NCBI RefSeq assembly: GCF_013409045.1
Contig: NZ_JACCBT010000001.1
Span: forward strand, 4,960,001-5,024,000
Source of the DNA: Actinomadura citrea
GTDB taxonomy: Bacteria > Actinomycetota > Actinomycetes > Streptosporangiales > Streptosporangiaceae
Length of the DNA stretch: 64,000 nucleotides
Direction: 5' to 3'
Part shown: positions 9,437 to 17,416 of the stretch, piece after piece
How the letters are laid out: each line of letters opens with the position of its first letter
How positions within the stretch are numbered: the stretch's first letter is position 1
Program-made: the position numbers and the translations under genes
The notes under the pieces: model-generated
The model's database searches: none
The model's input: the letters and a program-made list of their open reading frames with translations, nothing else
What the model was told of the DNA's origin: nothing

Positions 9437-10660
9437 TCAGGCGCCGTACGGACCGGGCGGCCGCGGCGGCAGGAACCCCGACGGCCCCTGCCGCGCCCAG
9501 GGCGGCCCGGCCTGCAGGCCCGCTCCGGGGCGCGGCGGGGTGCGCAGGAACGCCTGCCTGGCCAGTGACATCAGTGCGAGCAGCGAGTCGCGGCGGGTCA
9601 GGAACCAGCGCTGGTCGGCCACCCCCCGGTCTGCGCGCTTGTGCAGCAGCGCCAGCTCGGTCGCGGCGAGCTGGTAGTCGACCATGGCGCGCCCGGCGGG
9701 CGCGCCGCCGACCGAGCGGGCCCAGCGGCGGGCGGCGCGGCGCGAGGGGATGGAGCGCAGCATCCGCACGTCCTGCGGCGTCACCAGGCCCGTCCCCGCG
9801 TACATCGGCAGGTAGGCCTCGATGCGGCGCACGGTGTTGCGCCGCTCGACGAACACGATGACGATCAGCGTGACCAGGACGCAGAAGTCCAGCAGGTAGA
9901 CGATGCCGAGCCCGCCGAGCCCGAACGCGGCGGCGCCGTTCCACAGCCCGTGCAGCACCATCGCGCCGAGCAGCCCGGCGAGCGGCGCGGCGATCTGGCC
10001 GCGCCGGTGCGTGGCGGCGTAGGCGACGCCGAGGCCGGTCATCGAGGTGAACAGCGGGTGGCTGAGCGGCGCGATCAGGCCGCGCAGGATGAAGACCGCC
10101 TGGAGCTGCTGGGCGCCGCCGTCCTCGAAGGCCCGCGTGTAGTAGGTGACGTTCTCCATCATGGCGAAGCCGAGCCCGACCATGGCGGCGTACATGATCC
10201 CGTCGGCGAACCCGTCGATCTCGTTGCGGCGGAACCACAGCATGCCGAACAGGACGGCGCCCTTCAGGGTCTCCTCGATGATCGGCGCGCCGACGGCGGC
10301 GCTGACGAAGTGGCCCTCCGTCTCGCCGAAGATGGGCACGGTCACGTACAGCATCCCGGCGGTGTTGAGCACGAGGGCGCCCAGAACGGCGACGCCCGCA
10401 CCCCACATGAACGAGAAGGCGAGGGCGCGCGGCGGCTCGGGCTCCAGCCGGTCGAGGGTGAGGGCGAGGGCGATCAGCACCGGGATCGGCAGGATGGCGA
10501 GGAACACCCCGACCCAGAAGCCGGCCCCGCCGAGCGCGGCGTCCGCGCCGAGCGCGATGACGGCGCACAGCCCGGACACGGTCATGCCGAGGATCAGGCC
10601 GACCGGGGGCCGTCCGGGGACACGGCCTTCGAGCACCGCCTTGGGATCCATGCTCGCCAT
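9437..10660 (-). CDS. PrsW-family intramembrane metalloprotease
   Basis: 407 residues. The PrsW family includes the site-1 protease that cleaves the anti-sigma factor RsiW in Bacillus. Motifs seen: IIEETLKG with Glu129-Glu130, FAMMEN (165-170), SHPLFTS with His201 and HGLWN with His237, the expected CPBP/PrsW metal and catalytic set, within about eight membrane segments. The last ~150 residues form a soluble arginine- and proline-rich tail not needed for the protease core. Start is ATG 10660 on the TACGCT spacing; ATG 10651 is an alternative. The target is unknown and no anti-sigma gene is in the window. Confidence 0.85.
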   Translation of the reverse strand: MASMDPKAVLEGRVPGRPPVGLILGMTVSGLCAVIALGADAALGGAGFWVGVFLAILPIPVLIALALTLDRLEPEPPRALAFSFMWGAGVAVLGALVLNTAGMLYVTVPIFGETEGHFVSAAVGAPIIEETLKGAVLFGMLWFRRNEIDGFADGIMYAAMVGLGFAMMENVTYYTRAFEDGGAQQLQAVFILRGLIAPLSHPLFTSMTGLGVAYAATHRRGQIAAPLAGLLGAMVLHGLWNGAAAFGLGGLGIVYLLDFCVLVTLIVIVFVERRNTVRRIEAYLPMYAGTGLVTPQDVRMLRSIPSRRAARRWARSVGGAPAGRAMVDYQLAATELALLHKRADRGVADQRWFLTRRDSLLALMSLARQAFLRTPPRPGAGLQAGPPWARQGPSGFLPPRPPGPYGA

Positions 10661-10667
10661 AACGCGA

Positions 10668-10673
10668 AGCGTA
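10668..10673 (-). promoter_or_regulatory. -10 box, leaderless-type promoter of PrsW-like gene
   Basis: TACGCT on the minus strand ends seven bases before the ATG at 10660. Confidence 0.5.
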
Positions 10674-10750
10674 ACGGCAGGTCGCACCGATCCGCTAAAG
10701 CGCAGACGATTCCCGCGGCGGCGGCGCGGGAGCACGCCGGCAGTACCGCG

Positions 10751-10780
10751 CGCCGGTCAGTACAGCGCCGGTCAGTACAG
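10751..10780. repeat. 15-bp perfect tandem repeat across the ctaB stop codon
   Basis: CGCCGGTCAGTACAG occurs twice head to tail, with a degenerate third copy (CGCCGGCAGTACC) just before it near 10736. The minus-strand ctaB stop (10772-10774) lies inside one unit, so each copy also encodes a Leu/Tyr-stop-like sequence. It looks like a recent slippage duplication at the gene end. Confidence 0.85.
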
Positions 10781-11773
10781 GAGGGGGTCGACCGCCACGG
10801 CGGTGAACAGCAGCGCCAGGTAGACGTTCGACAGGTGGAAGAAGCGCATCGGCCGCAGGTGGACGCCGGTGACCCCGGCGCGCACGGCCTTCAGCAGCCG
10901 GTGCCCCTCGGCCAGGAAGACCAGGCCGAGCACGACGGCGACGGCCCCGTACACAGGGCCCATCCCGGCGACGGGCCACAGCACCAGCGAGCAGGCGACG
11001 GTCGCGTAGGTGTACACGAGGCTCTCGACGACGACGCGGCGCTCGGACGCGACGACCGGCAGCATCGGGACCTTGGCGACGGCGTAGTCCTCGCGGTAGC
11101 GCATCGCGAGCGTCCAGGTGTGCGGCGGCGTCCAGAGGAACACCACGCCGAACAGGACGAACGGCGTCCAGGCGACGGTCCCGGTGACGGCGGCCCAGCC
11201 GATGAGGACGGGCATGCACCCGGCGATGCCGCCCCACACGACGTTCTGCGAGGTGCGCCGCTTGAGCAGCAGCGAGTAGACGAAGACGTAGAACAGGATC
11301 GCGAACAGCGAGCCCGCCGCGGCGACCGGGTTGACCGCGAGCAGGAACCCGGCGGTGGACAGCACGGCGAGCGTCACCCCGAAGACGAGGGCGCGGGCCG
11401 GGGTGACCTGGTGGCGGGCCAGCGGGCGGCGCCGGGTGCGGCGCATCTTGGCGTCGATGTCGCGGTCGATGTAGCAGTTGATCGCGTTGGCGGCGCCGGC
11501 GGACATGGTGCCGAACGCCAGCGTCAGCAGCACGGTGGACAGCGGCGGCACGCCCCGGTCCGCCAGGAACATCACCGGGATGGTGGTGATCAAGAGCAGC
11601 TCGATCACGCGCGGCTTGGTCAGCGCCACGTAGGCGCGCACGCTCGCACCGGGCGTGCGCCGGGCGGCCCGCTCGGCGGGGGGCGGCGCGAGCCCGGACG
11701 CGGGCGCCTCCGGCACCTGCTCGTCCAGGTCGATCCCGCGCTTGTTACTGAGCACCGTCACAATCGGGTCCAC
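10772..11773 (-). CDS. ctaB: Protoheme IX farnesyltransferase (heme O synthase)
   Basis: 333 residues. UbiA-family prenyltransferase that adds farnesyl to heme B, feeding CtaA. The first Asp-rich motif is NAINCYIDRDIDAKMRRT followed by RRPLA; about nine membrane helices follow, with the second motif region near YREDYAVAKVPMLPVV. The ~45-residue N-terminus before ALTKPRVIELLL is hydrophilic. The start is uncertain: GTG 11773 has no clear ribosome site, and a shorter form would keep the whole catalytic core. It is transcribed divergently from tkt, the common arrangement in actinomycetes. Confidence 0.92.
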   Translation of the reverse strand: MDPIVTVLSNKRGIDLDEQVPEAPASGLAPPPAERAARRTPGASVRAYVALTKPRVIELLLITTIPVMFLADRGVPPLSTVLLTLAFGTMSAGAANAINCYIDRDIDAKMRRTRRRPLARHQVTPARALVFGVTLAVLSTAGFLLAVNPVAAAGSLFAILFYVFVYSLLLKRRTSQNVVWGGIAGCMPVLIGWAAVTGTVAWTPFVLFGVVFLWTPPHTWTLAMRYREDYAVAKVPMLPVVASERRVVVESLVYTYATVACSLVLWPVAGMGPVYGAVAVVLGLVFLAEGHRLLKAVRAGVTGVHLRPMRFFHLSNVYLALLFTAVAVDPLLY

Positions 11774-12307
11774 GTCTGACTAGGGATGAGAAATCGGTAC
11801 CACCCTGGCGGTGCCCCGCGATCGGGCCGGCCTCGGCTGGGTGCGACTTCGGCTTGGTCGTCTTGCCGCGGCGGCTGGCGTCAGCCGCGCAATCACTGTA
11901 GTCCGCCCCCTCACGGAGGCGCGCACCGGGTCGCCGGACGCGTCGCGCCCGATGCCGGCGGCCCCCGTCCGGACCCGGGGCGACCTCGGATCACCCGCCG
12001 GATCCCCCGTGCGGGGGGTTAGTCCGCGGGGCGTTCGGGCAAGGGTGCATGAAGCGTCGCGGCCCGATGCCCGGCGCGTCGGCGCAGGGGTCCCCCGCCC
12101 CCGCCTGCGACGGCCCTCCCGCGCGATAGGCTCGCGGCTGGGCGCGGGCATGATCTTCGCGACCGCGCCCGTGCGGCCGTGCGGGGCGGGGGAAGAGGCG
12201 CCGCACCGCCGGGCGTTGTCCTCTGTGGGGGTCGTCTGCGGGGTCGCCGGCGCACAACATTACAGAGTGGTTCTTTGACATCGGTTCGAGAGGAGCCTGG
12301 CGTTTCC
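11774..12307. other. 534-bp divergent intergenic region between ctaB and tkt
   Basis: No convincing gene. Open frames exist on both strands but have Arg/Pro/Ala-rich translations without known motifs. On the minus strand TACAGT (reverse of 11895-11900) could be a -10 box for ctaB with a ~110-nt leader. On the plus strand, an AT-richer patch at 12263-12290 precedes GAGAGGAG at 12289-12296. I recognise no riboswitch or operator here. Confidence 0.5.
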
Positions 12308-14434
12308 GTGAGCAGGGACAACAGCACGTTTGAGTGGTCCGAGCAGGACCGGCGCGCGGTGGACGTGATCCGCGCCCTCGCCATGGACGCGGTCGAGGAG
12401 GCGGGCTCCGGTCACCCCGGCACGGCGATGAGCCTCGCGCCGGCCGCCTACCTCCTCTTCCAGCGCTTCCTGCGGCACGACCCGACGGACCCGCACTGGG
12501 CCGGGCGGGACAGGTTCGTGCTGTCCTGCGGACACTCCAGCCTGACCCTCTACATCCAGCTGTACCTGTCGGGCTACCCGCTGACGCTGGACGACCTGAA
12601 GTCCCTGCGCAAGTGGGGCAGCCTCACCCCCGGCCACCCCGAGTACGGGCACACCGCGGGCGTGGAGACCACCACCGGGCCCCTCGGGCAGGGCATCGCG
12701 AACGCCGTGGGCATGGCGATGGCGGCCCGCCGCGAGCGCGGCCTGTTCGACCCGGACGCGCCGGAGGGCGAGTCCCCCTTCGACCACACCGTCTGGGCGA
12801 TCGCGTCCGACGGCGACATCGAGGAGGGCATCAGCCACGAGGCGAGCGCGCTCGCCGCGCACCAGCGCCTGGGCAACCTGGTCCTGCTCTACGACGACAA
12901 CCACATCTCGATCGAGGACGACACGGCGATCGCGCTGTCGGAGGACGTGCGCGCCCGGTACGCGGCCTACGGCTGGGACGTCCACCACGTCGACTGGACG
13001 CAGGACGGCGACTACGCGGAGAACGTCGCCGCGCTGGCGGAGGCGTTCGCCGCGGCAAAGGCCGACACGTCCCGCCCGTCCTTCATCGCGCTGCGCACGA
13101 TCATCGGCTGGCCGGCGCCGAACAAGAAGAACACCGGCAAGATCCACGGTTCGGCGCTCGGCGCGGACGAGGTCGCCGCGACCAAGCGGATCCTCGGCAT
13201 GGACCCGGCCGAGAGCTTCCTGGTCCCCGAGGACGTGCTGGCCCACGCCCGCGCCGTGTCCGACCGGGGCCGCGCCGACCACGCCGAGTGGGCCAAGGCG
13301 TTCGAGGCGTGGCGCTCCGCGAACCCCGAGCGGGCCGCGGAGTTCGACCGGATCTCGTCCCGGACGCTTCCGGCCGGCTGGGAGGCCGCGCTTCCGGAGT
13401 TCGAGGCGGGCAAGGCCCTCGCGACCCGCGCGGCGTCCGGTGAGGTGCTGGCGTCGCTGGCACCGACGCTGCCGGAGCTGTGGGGCGGCTCGGCCGACCT
13501 CGCGGAGAGCAACAACACGACGATGAAGGGCGAGCCCTCCTTCATCCCGGAGGAGTTCCAGACCAAGGAGTTCCCCGGCCACCGCTACGGCCGCACGCTG
13601 CACTTCGGCGTCCGCGAGCACGCGATGGCCGCGATCTGCAACGGCATCGCGCTGCACGGCGGCACCCGCCCCTACGGCGGCACGTTCCTGATCTTCAGTG
13701 ACTACATGCGCCCGGCGGTCCGGCTGGCGGCGCTGATGAAGCTGCCGGTCACCTTCGTCTGGACGCACGACTCGATCGGCCTCGGCGAGGACGGCCCGAC
13801 CCACCAGCCCGTCGAGCACCTGTGGGCGCTGCGGGCGATCCCCGGCCTGGACGTCGTCCGCCCGGCCGACGCCAACGAGACGGCGGTCGCGTGGCGGACG
13901 GTCCTGCAGCACACCGACCGGCCGGCCGGCCTGGCCCTGACCCGGCAGAAGCTGGCGACGCTGGAGCGCGGCGGCGAGATCGCGTCCGCCGAGGGCGTCG
14001 CCAAGGGCGGCTACGTGCTGGCCGACGCCGAGGGCGGGCGCCCCGAAGTGATCATCATCGCGACGGGCAGCGAGGTGGAGCTGGCGCTGCAGGCGCGCGC
14101 GACGCTGCAGTCCGAGGGCACCCCGACCCGTGTCGTGTCGATGCCGTGCGTGGAGTGGTTCGAGGAGCAGACCGACGCCTACCGGCAGGAGGTCCTCCCG
14201 CCGGGGGTGCGCGCCCGGGTGTCGGTCGAGGCCGGCGTGGCGCTCGGCTGGCGCGGCTACGTCGGCGACGCCGGCGAGTCGGTGAGCCTGGAGCACTTCG
14301 GCGCCTCGGCCGACTACAAGACCCTGTTCCTGCAGTTCGGCATCACGCCCGAACGCGTGGTGGCGGCGGCCAAGGCCAGCCTCATCAAGGCGGGAGTGCG
14401 GAACGCCGGTCAGGGCGAGACGACCGGCAACTGA
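12308..14434 (+). CDS. tkt: Transketolase
   Basis: 708 residues. Thiamine-diphosphate enzyme exchanging two-carbon units between xylulose-5-P and ribose-5-P or erythrose-4-P. Family motifs: SGHPGTAMSLAP, FVLSCGHSS, GPLGQGIANAVG, the ThDP/metal motif SDGDIEEGISHEA with DDNHISIED, HFGVREHAMAAI with the catalytic Glu, and THDSIGLGEDGPTHQPVEHL. The start is GTG 12308, with GAGAGGAG 11 bases upstream; longer frames upstream lack family similarity. First gene of a carbon operon continuing to pgl at 24233. Probable alternative start choices change only a few N-terminal residues. Confidence 0.96.
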   Translation: MSRDNSTFEWSEQDRRAVDVIRALAMDAVEEAGSGHPGTAMSLAPAAYLLFQRFLRHDPTDPHWAGRDRFVLSCGHSSLTLYIQLYLSGYPLTLDDLKSLRKWGSLTPGHPEYGHTAGVETTTGPLGQGIANAVGMAMAARRERGLFDPDAPEGESPFDHTVWAIASDGDIEEGISHEASALAAHQRLGNLVLLYDDNHISIEDDTAIALSEDVRARYAAYGWDVHHVDWTQDGDYAENVAALAEAFAAAKADTSRPSFIALRTIIGWPAPNKKNTGKIHGSALGADEVAATKRILGMDPAESFLVPEDVLAHARAVSDRGRADHAEWAKAFEAWRSANPERAAEFDRISSRTLPAGWEAALPEFEAGKALATRAASGEVLASLAPTLPELWGGSADLAESNNTTMKGEPSFIPEEFQTKEFPGHRYGRTLHFGVREHAMAAICNGIALHGGTRPYGGTFLIFSDYMRPAVRLAALMKLPVTFVWTHDSIGLGEDGPTHQPVEHLWALRAIPGLDVVRPADANETAVAWRTVLQHTDRPAGLALTRQKLATLERGGEIASAEGVAKGGYVLADAEGGRPEVIIIATGSEVELALQARATLQSEGTPTRVVSMPCVEWFEEQTDAYRQEVLPPGVRARVSVEAGVALGWRGYVGDAGESVSLEHFGASADYKTLFLQFGITPERVVAAAKASLIKAGVRNAGQGETTGN

Positions 14435-14524
14435 GCGGGAGCCCGCGAGGCGGACGGCGTCCGCGCACCCCTGGGCGCCGCCCGCCCCCGGCGCGGCGAT
14501 GAAGACGACGACGAGGAGAAAGCG

Positions 14525-15640
14525 ATGAGCGAGATTCTGAAGAAGCTCTCGGGCGAGGGCGTGTCGATCTGGCTGGACGACATCAGCCGGGAGCGGCTGC
14601 GCACGGACAACCTGGCGGAGCTGGTCAAGGACAAGTACGTCGTCGGCGTCACGTCCAACCCGACGATCTTCGCGAAGGCGCTGGGCAAGGGCGACGCCTA
14701 CGACGAGCAGGTCCGCGACCTCGCGGTGCGCGGCGTGGACGTCGAGGAGGCGTCCCGCGCGATCACCACCTACGACATCCGGTGGGGCTGCGACGTGCTG
14801 CGCCCGGTCTACGACCGGACGGAGGGCCTGGACGGCCGGGTGTCGATCGAGGTCGACCCGCGGGTGGCCCGCGACACCCGCCGCACGATCGCCGAGGCGC
14901 GTGCGCTGTGGTGGATGGTGGACCGGCCCAACCTGTTCATCAAGATCCCGGCGACCGAGGAGGGCCTGCCGGCGATCACGGCGGTGCTGGCCGAGGGCAT
15001 CAGCGTGAACGTGACGCTGATCTTCTCGCTGGAGCGCTACGGCAAGGTCATCGACGCGTTCTTCGCCGGGCTGGAGAAGGCCCGGGAGAACGGCCACGAC
15101 CTGTCGAAGATCGCCTCGGTGGCCTCGTTCTTCGTCAGCCGGGTGGACACCGAGATCGACAAGCGGCTCGACAAGATCGGCTCGGACGAGGCGAAGGCGC
15201 TGCGCTCGAAGGCGGGCCTCGCCAACGCCCGGCTCGCCTACGCGCTGTACGAGGAGAAGTCCGGCACCGACCGGTGGAAGGCGCTCAAGGACGCCGGGGC
15301 CCGTCCCCAGCGGCCGCTGTGGGCCTCGACCGGCGTGAAGGACCCCGACCTCAGCGACACGCTGTACGTGGACGAGCTGGTCGCGCCCGGCACGGTCAAC
15401 ACGATGCCGGAGGCGACGCTGTTGGCGGAGGCCGACCACGGCCAGGTCCGCGGCGACACCGTCCGGGGCGCCTACGACGACGCCCGCGCGCACATGGCGG
15501 CCCTGAAGGACGTCGGCGTCGACTACGACGACGTCGTCCGGGTGCTGGAGGATGAGGGCGTCGAGAAGTTCGAGGCGTCCTGGAAGGAGCTCCTCGACAC
15601 CATCACCGGCGAGCTGGAGTCCAAGAAGGCCGGCGCGTGA
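14525..15640 (+). CDS. tal: Transaldolase
   Basis: 371 residues, the long actinobacterial form. Transfers dihydroxyacetone between sedoheptulose-7-P and glyceraldehyde-3-P. The Schiff-base lysine is in NLFIKIPATEEGLPAI; the N-terminal motif SIWLDDISRERL and VTSNPTIFAKAL are typical. The ATG at 14525 has GAGGAGAAAG just upstream. Its stop overlaps the next start (GTGA), coupling it to the first PGI-like protein. In several other bacteria transaldolase is fused to a PGI domain of the same type, so this gene order mirrors that fusion. Confidence 0.96.
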   Translation: MSEILKKLSGEGVSIWLDDISRERLRTDNLAELVKDKYVVGVTSNPTIFAKALGKGDAYDEQVRDLAVRGVDVEEASRAITTYDIRWGCDVLRPVYDRTEGLDGRVSIEVDPRVARDTRRTIAEARALWWMVDRPNLFIKIPATEEGLPAITAVLAEGISVNVTLIFSLERYGKVIDAFFAGLEKARENGHDLSKIASVASFFVSRVDTEIDKRLDKIGSDEAKALRSKAGLANARLAYALYEEKSGTDRWKALKDAGARPQRPLWASTGVKDPDLSDTLYVDELVAPGTVNTMPEATLLAEADHGQVRGDTVRGAYDDARAHMAALKDVGVDYDDVVRVLEDEGVEKFEASWKELLDTITGELESKKAGA

Positions 15641-17292
15641 CCTCGGTGGTGACCGCCGGGGGGATCTCGGTCACCATCCGCGGCGCCGTCGTCGACGAGA
15701 GCGAGACGGTCCTGGACCGTCTCGTCTCCGACGGCGTGCCGGGCTCGCTGGCGTCCCGCAACGCCAAGCTGTGGGGTCCCGACGCGGCCCCGCTCGCCGC
15801 CCGCCGGCTCGGCTGGCTGGGTCTGCCGGAGACCTCGCGGTACCTGAGCGACCGCCTGTCGGGCCTGGTGGGCGAGGTCCGCTCCGCCGGGCTCGACCGG
15901 GTCGTGCTGGTCGCGTCCGGGGGTCCGGCGCTGGCGGCGGACGCGATCTGCCGGACGGCGGGCGCGGACCTGACCGTCCTCGACACCACCGACCCGCACG
16001 AGGTGTCCGCCGTCCTGGCCGGCGGCCTGGACCGGACGCTCGTCGTCGTGGTGGACGAGGGCATCGAGGCCGAGTCGCTTCGGCGCGTCTTCGGGCGCGC
16101 CTTCTCCGAGGCCGGACTGAAGGGGGCCGAGCTGGCGCGCCGGTTCGTCGTGGTGGCCGAGGAGGGCTCCGACCTCCAGCGGGCGGCCCGCGACGTCGGG
16201 CACCATCTCGTCCTGGCCGAGCCCGACGTCGACGGCCGGTTCGGCGCGCTCGGCGCGCGGGCGCTGGTCCCGGCGGCGCTGGCGGGCGTGGACGTCGAGG
16301 TCCTCCTGGACGAGGCGGCCCGGCTCGCGGGGGCGCTGCGGCAGCCCTACGACAACCCGGCGCTGGCGCTCGGCGCGGCGCTCGGCTCCTCGGCGCTCGG
16401 CGCCCGCGACAAGCTGGTGATCGCCGACCTCGGCTCCGGCCTGGACGGCTTCGCCGCGTGGGCGGAGCAGCTGGTCGCCGGGGCGATGGGCAAGGACGGC
16501 AAGGGCCTGCTCCCGGTCGTGGTGGAGGGCGTCGACGCGCCCGGCTTCGAGCTGACCGGGGAGCTGCGGCGCGTCATCCTCGGCCGCCGCCCGGACGAGC
16601 CGGGCCCCGGGCGCGAAGCGGGGGTGAGCGTCGCCGGGCCGCTCGGCGGGCAGTTCCTGCTGTGGGAGTACGCGGTCGCGGTCGCGTGCCGGGTGATCGG
16701 CGTCGACCCGTTCGCCGAGCCCGACGCCGGCGAGTCGCGGGAGAGCACGGCGGCGCTGCTGCGCTCGGAGGAGGGCGCCGCGCCGACGGTGGTGCACCGG
16801 CCTCCGGAGCTGGTCGAGGGCGCCGTCGAGGTGCACGCCCCCGAGGAGGCGCTGCGGGGCGCGCAGACCCTCACCGAGGCGGTGGACGCCCTCCTGGAGG
16901 ACGTCGAGGACGGCGGCTACCTCGCGGTCCTGGCCTACCTGGACCGGTCCGGGGACGCCGCGGCGGCGGAGCTGCGGCCGCTGCTGGCCGCGCGGGCCGC
17001 CAAGGTCCGCCGGAAACCGGCCCCCGTCACGTTCGGGTGGGGGCCCCGCTGCCTGCACACGGCCGGGCAGTACCACAAGGGCGGCCCGGCGAACGGTGCG
17101 TTCCTGCAGATCACCGGCGCCGTCACCGACGACCTCCCGGTGCCGGGCAAGCCCTACAGCCTGGGTGAGCTGCACCTCGCGCAGGCGTTCGGCGATCTGC
17201 GGGTGCTGCGCTCGCTCGGCCGTCCCGCTTTCCGGATCCATCTGCGCGACCGCGCCGAGGGCCTCAGCCGGCTCGTTGCGGCCCTGAGCTGA
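15637..17292 (+). CDS. PGI-like SIS-domain protein 1 (active site eroded)
   Basis: 551 residues, similar in plan to the PGI half of bacterial transaldolase-PGI fusions: VLDTTDPHEV (115-123), GRFGALG with Arg201, LVPAALAGVD, and the C-terminal LHTAGQYHKGG (473-483). It would be annotated glucose-6-phosphate isomerase. Two key places differ from my recollection of the family. The phosphate loop usually written SKSGTT reads VDEGIEAE (139-146). The catalytic glutamate of the AES.GK motif is Gly282 (AGAMGKDGKG). Activity is therefore doubtful. Translationally coupled to tal by GTGA. Could be a non-catalytic subunit or sensor; see the two following paralogues. Confidence 0.8.
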   Translation: MTSVVTAGGISVTIRGAVVDESETVLDRLVSDGVPGSLASRNAKLWGPDAAPLAARRLGWLGLPETSRYLSDRLSGLVGEVRSAGLDRVVLVASGGPALAADAICRTAGADLTVLDTTDPHEVSAVLAGGLDRTLVVVVDEGIEAESLRRVFGRAFSEAGLKGAELARRFVVVAEEGSDLQRAARDVGHHLVLAEPDVDGRFGALGARALVPAALAGVDVEVLLDEAARLAGALRQPYDNPALALGAALGSSALGARDKLVIADLGSGLDGFAAWAEQLVAGAMGKDGKGLLPVVVEGVDAPGFELTGELRRVILGRRPDEPGPGREAGVSVAGPLGGQFLLWEYAVAVACRVIGVDPFAEPDAGESRESTAALLRSEEGAAPTVVHRPPELVEGAVEVHAPEEALRGAQTLTEAVDALLEDVEDGGYLAVLAYLDRSGDAAAAELRPLLAARAAKVRRKPAPVTFGWGPRCLHTAGQYHKGGPANGAFLQITGAVTDDLPVPGKPYSLGELHLAQAFGDLRVLRSLGRPAFRIHLRDRAEGLSRLVAALS

Positions 17293-17296
17293 CCGA

Positions 17297-17339
17297 CCGG
17301 GTCCGGCCGTGTCGACTCCGTGCGACCGGCCGGATCCGG
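17297..17339 (+). terminator. Hairpin between PGI-like genes 1 and 2
   Basis: CCGGGTCCGGCC (17297-17308) and GGCCGGATCCGG (17328-17339) can form a 12-bp stem with one G-U pair and a 19-nt loop, starting just after the stop of gene 1. There is no U tract. It may attenuate or stabilise the mRNA rather than terminate fully, because the operon appears to continue. Confidence 0.5.
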
Positions 17340-17416
17340 GACGCGACCAAGAAGATCGATGGAGATGGTCGCGAATGCCCATTCTCTCCTGAAACGATGG
17401 GGGCCGGGAGGGAACG

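Noticed and set aside
11811..12278. A 155-codon plus-strand frame upstream of tkt
   Set aside because: Translation is Arg/Pro/Ala-rich without motifs, and the opposite strand is equally open, so there is no coding signal.
12285..12290. TTGACA as a -35 box for tkt
   Set aside because: A -10 box 17 bp later would fall at or beyond the tkt start, and none is there.
12260..15493. A 1077-codon minus-strand frame opposite tkt and tal
   Set aside because: Low-complexity translation and no ribosome site; it shadows two certain genes.
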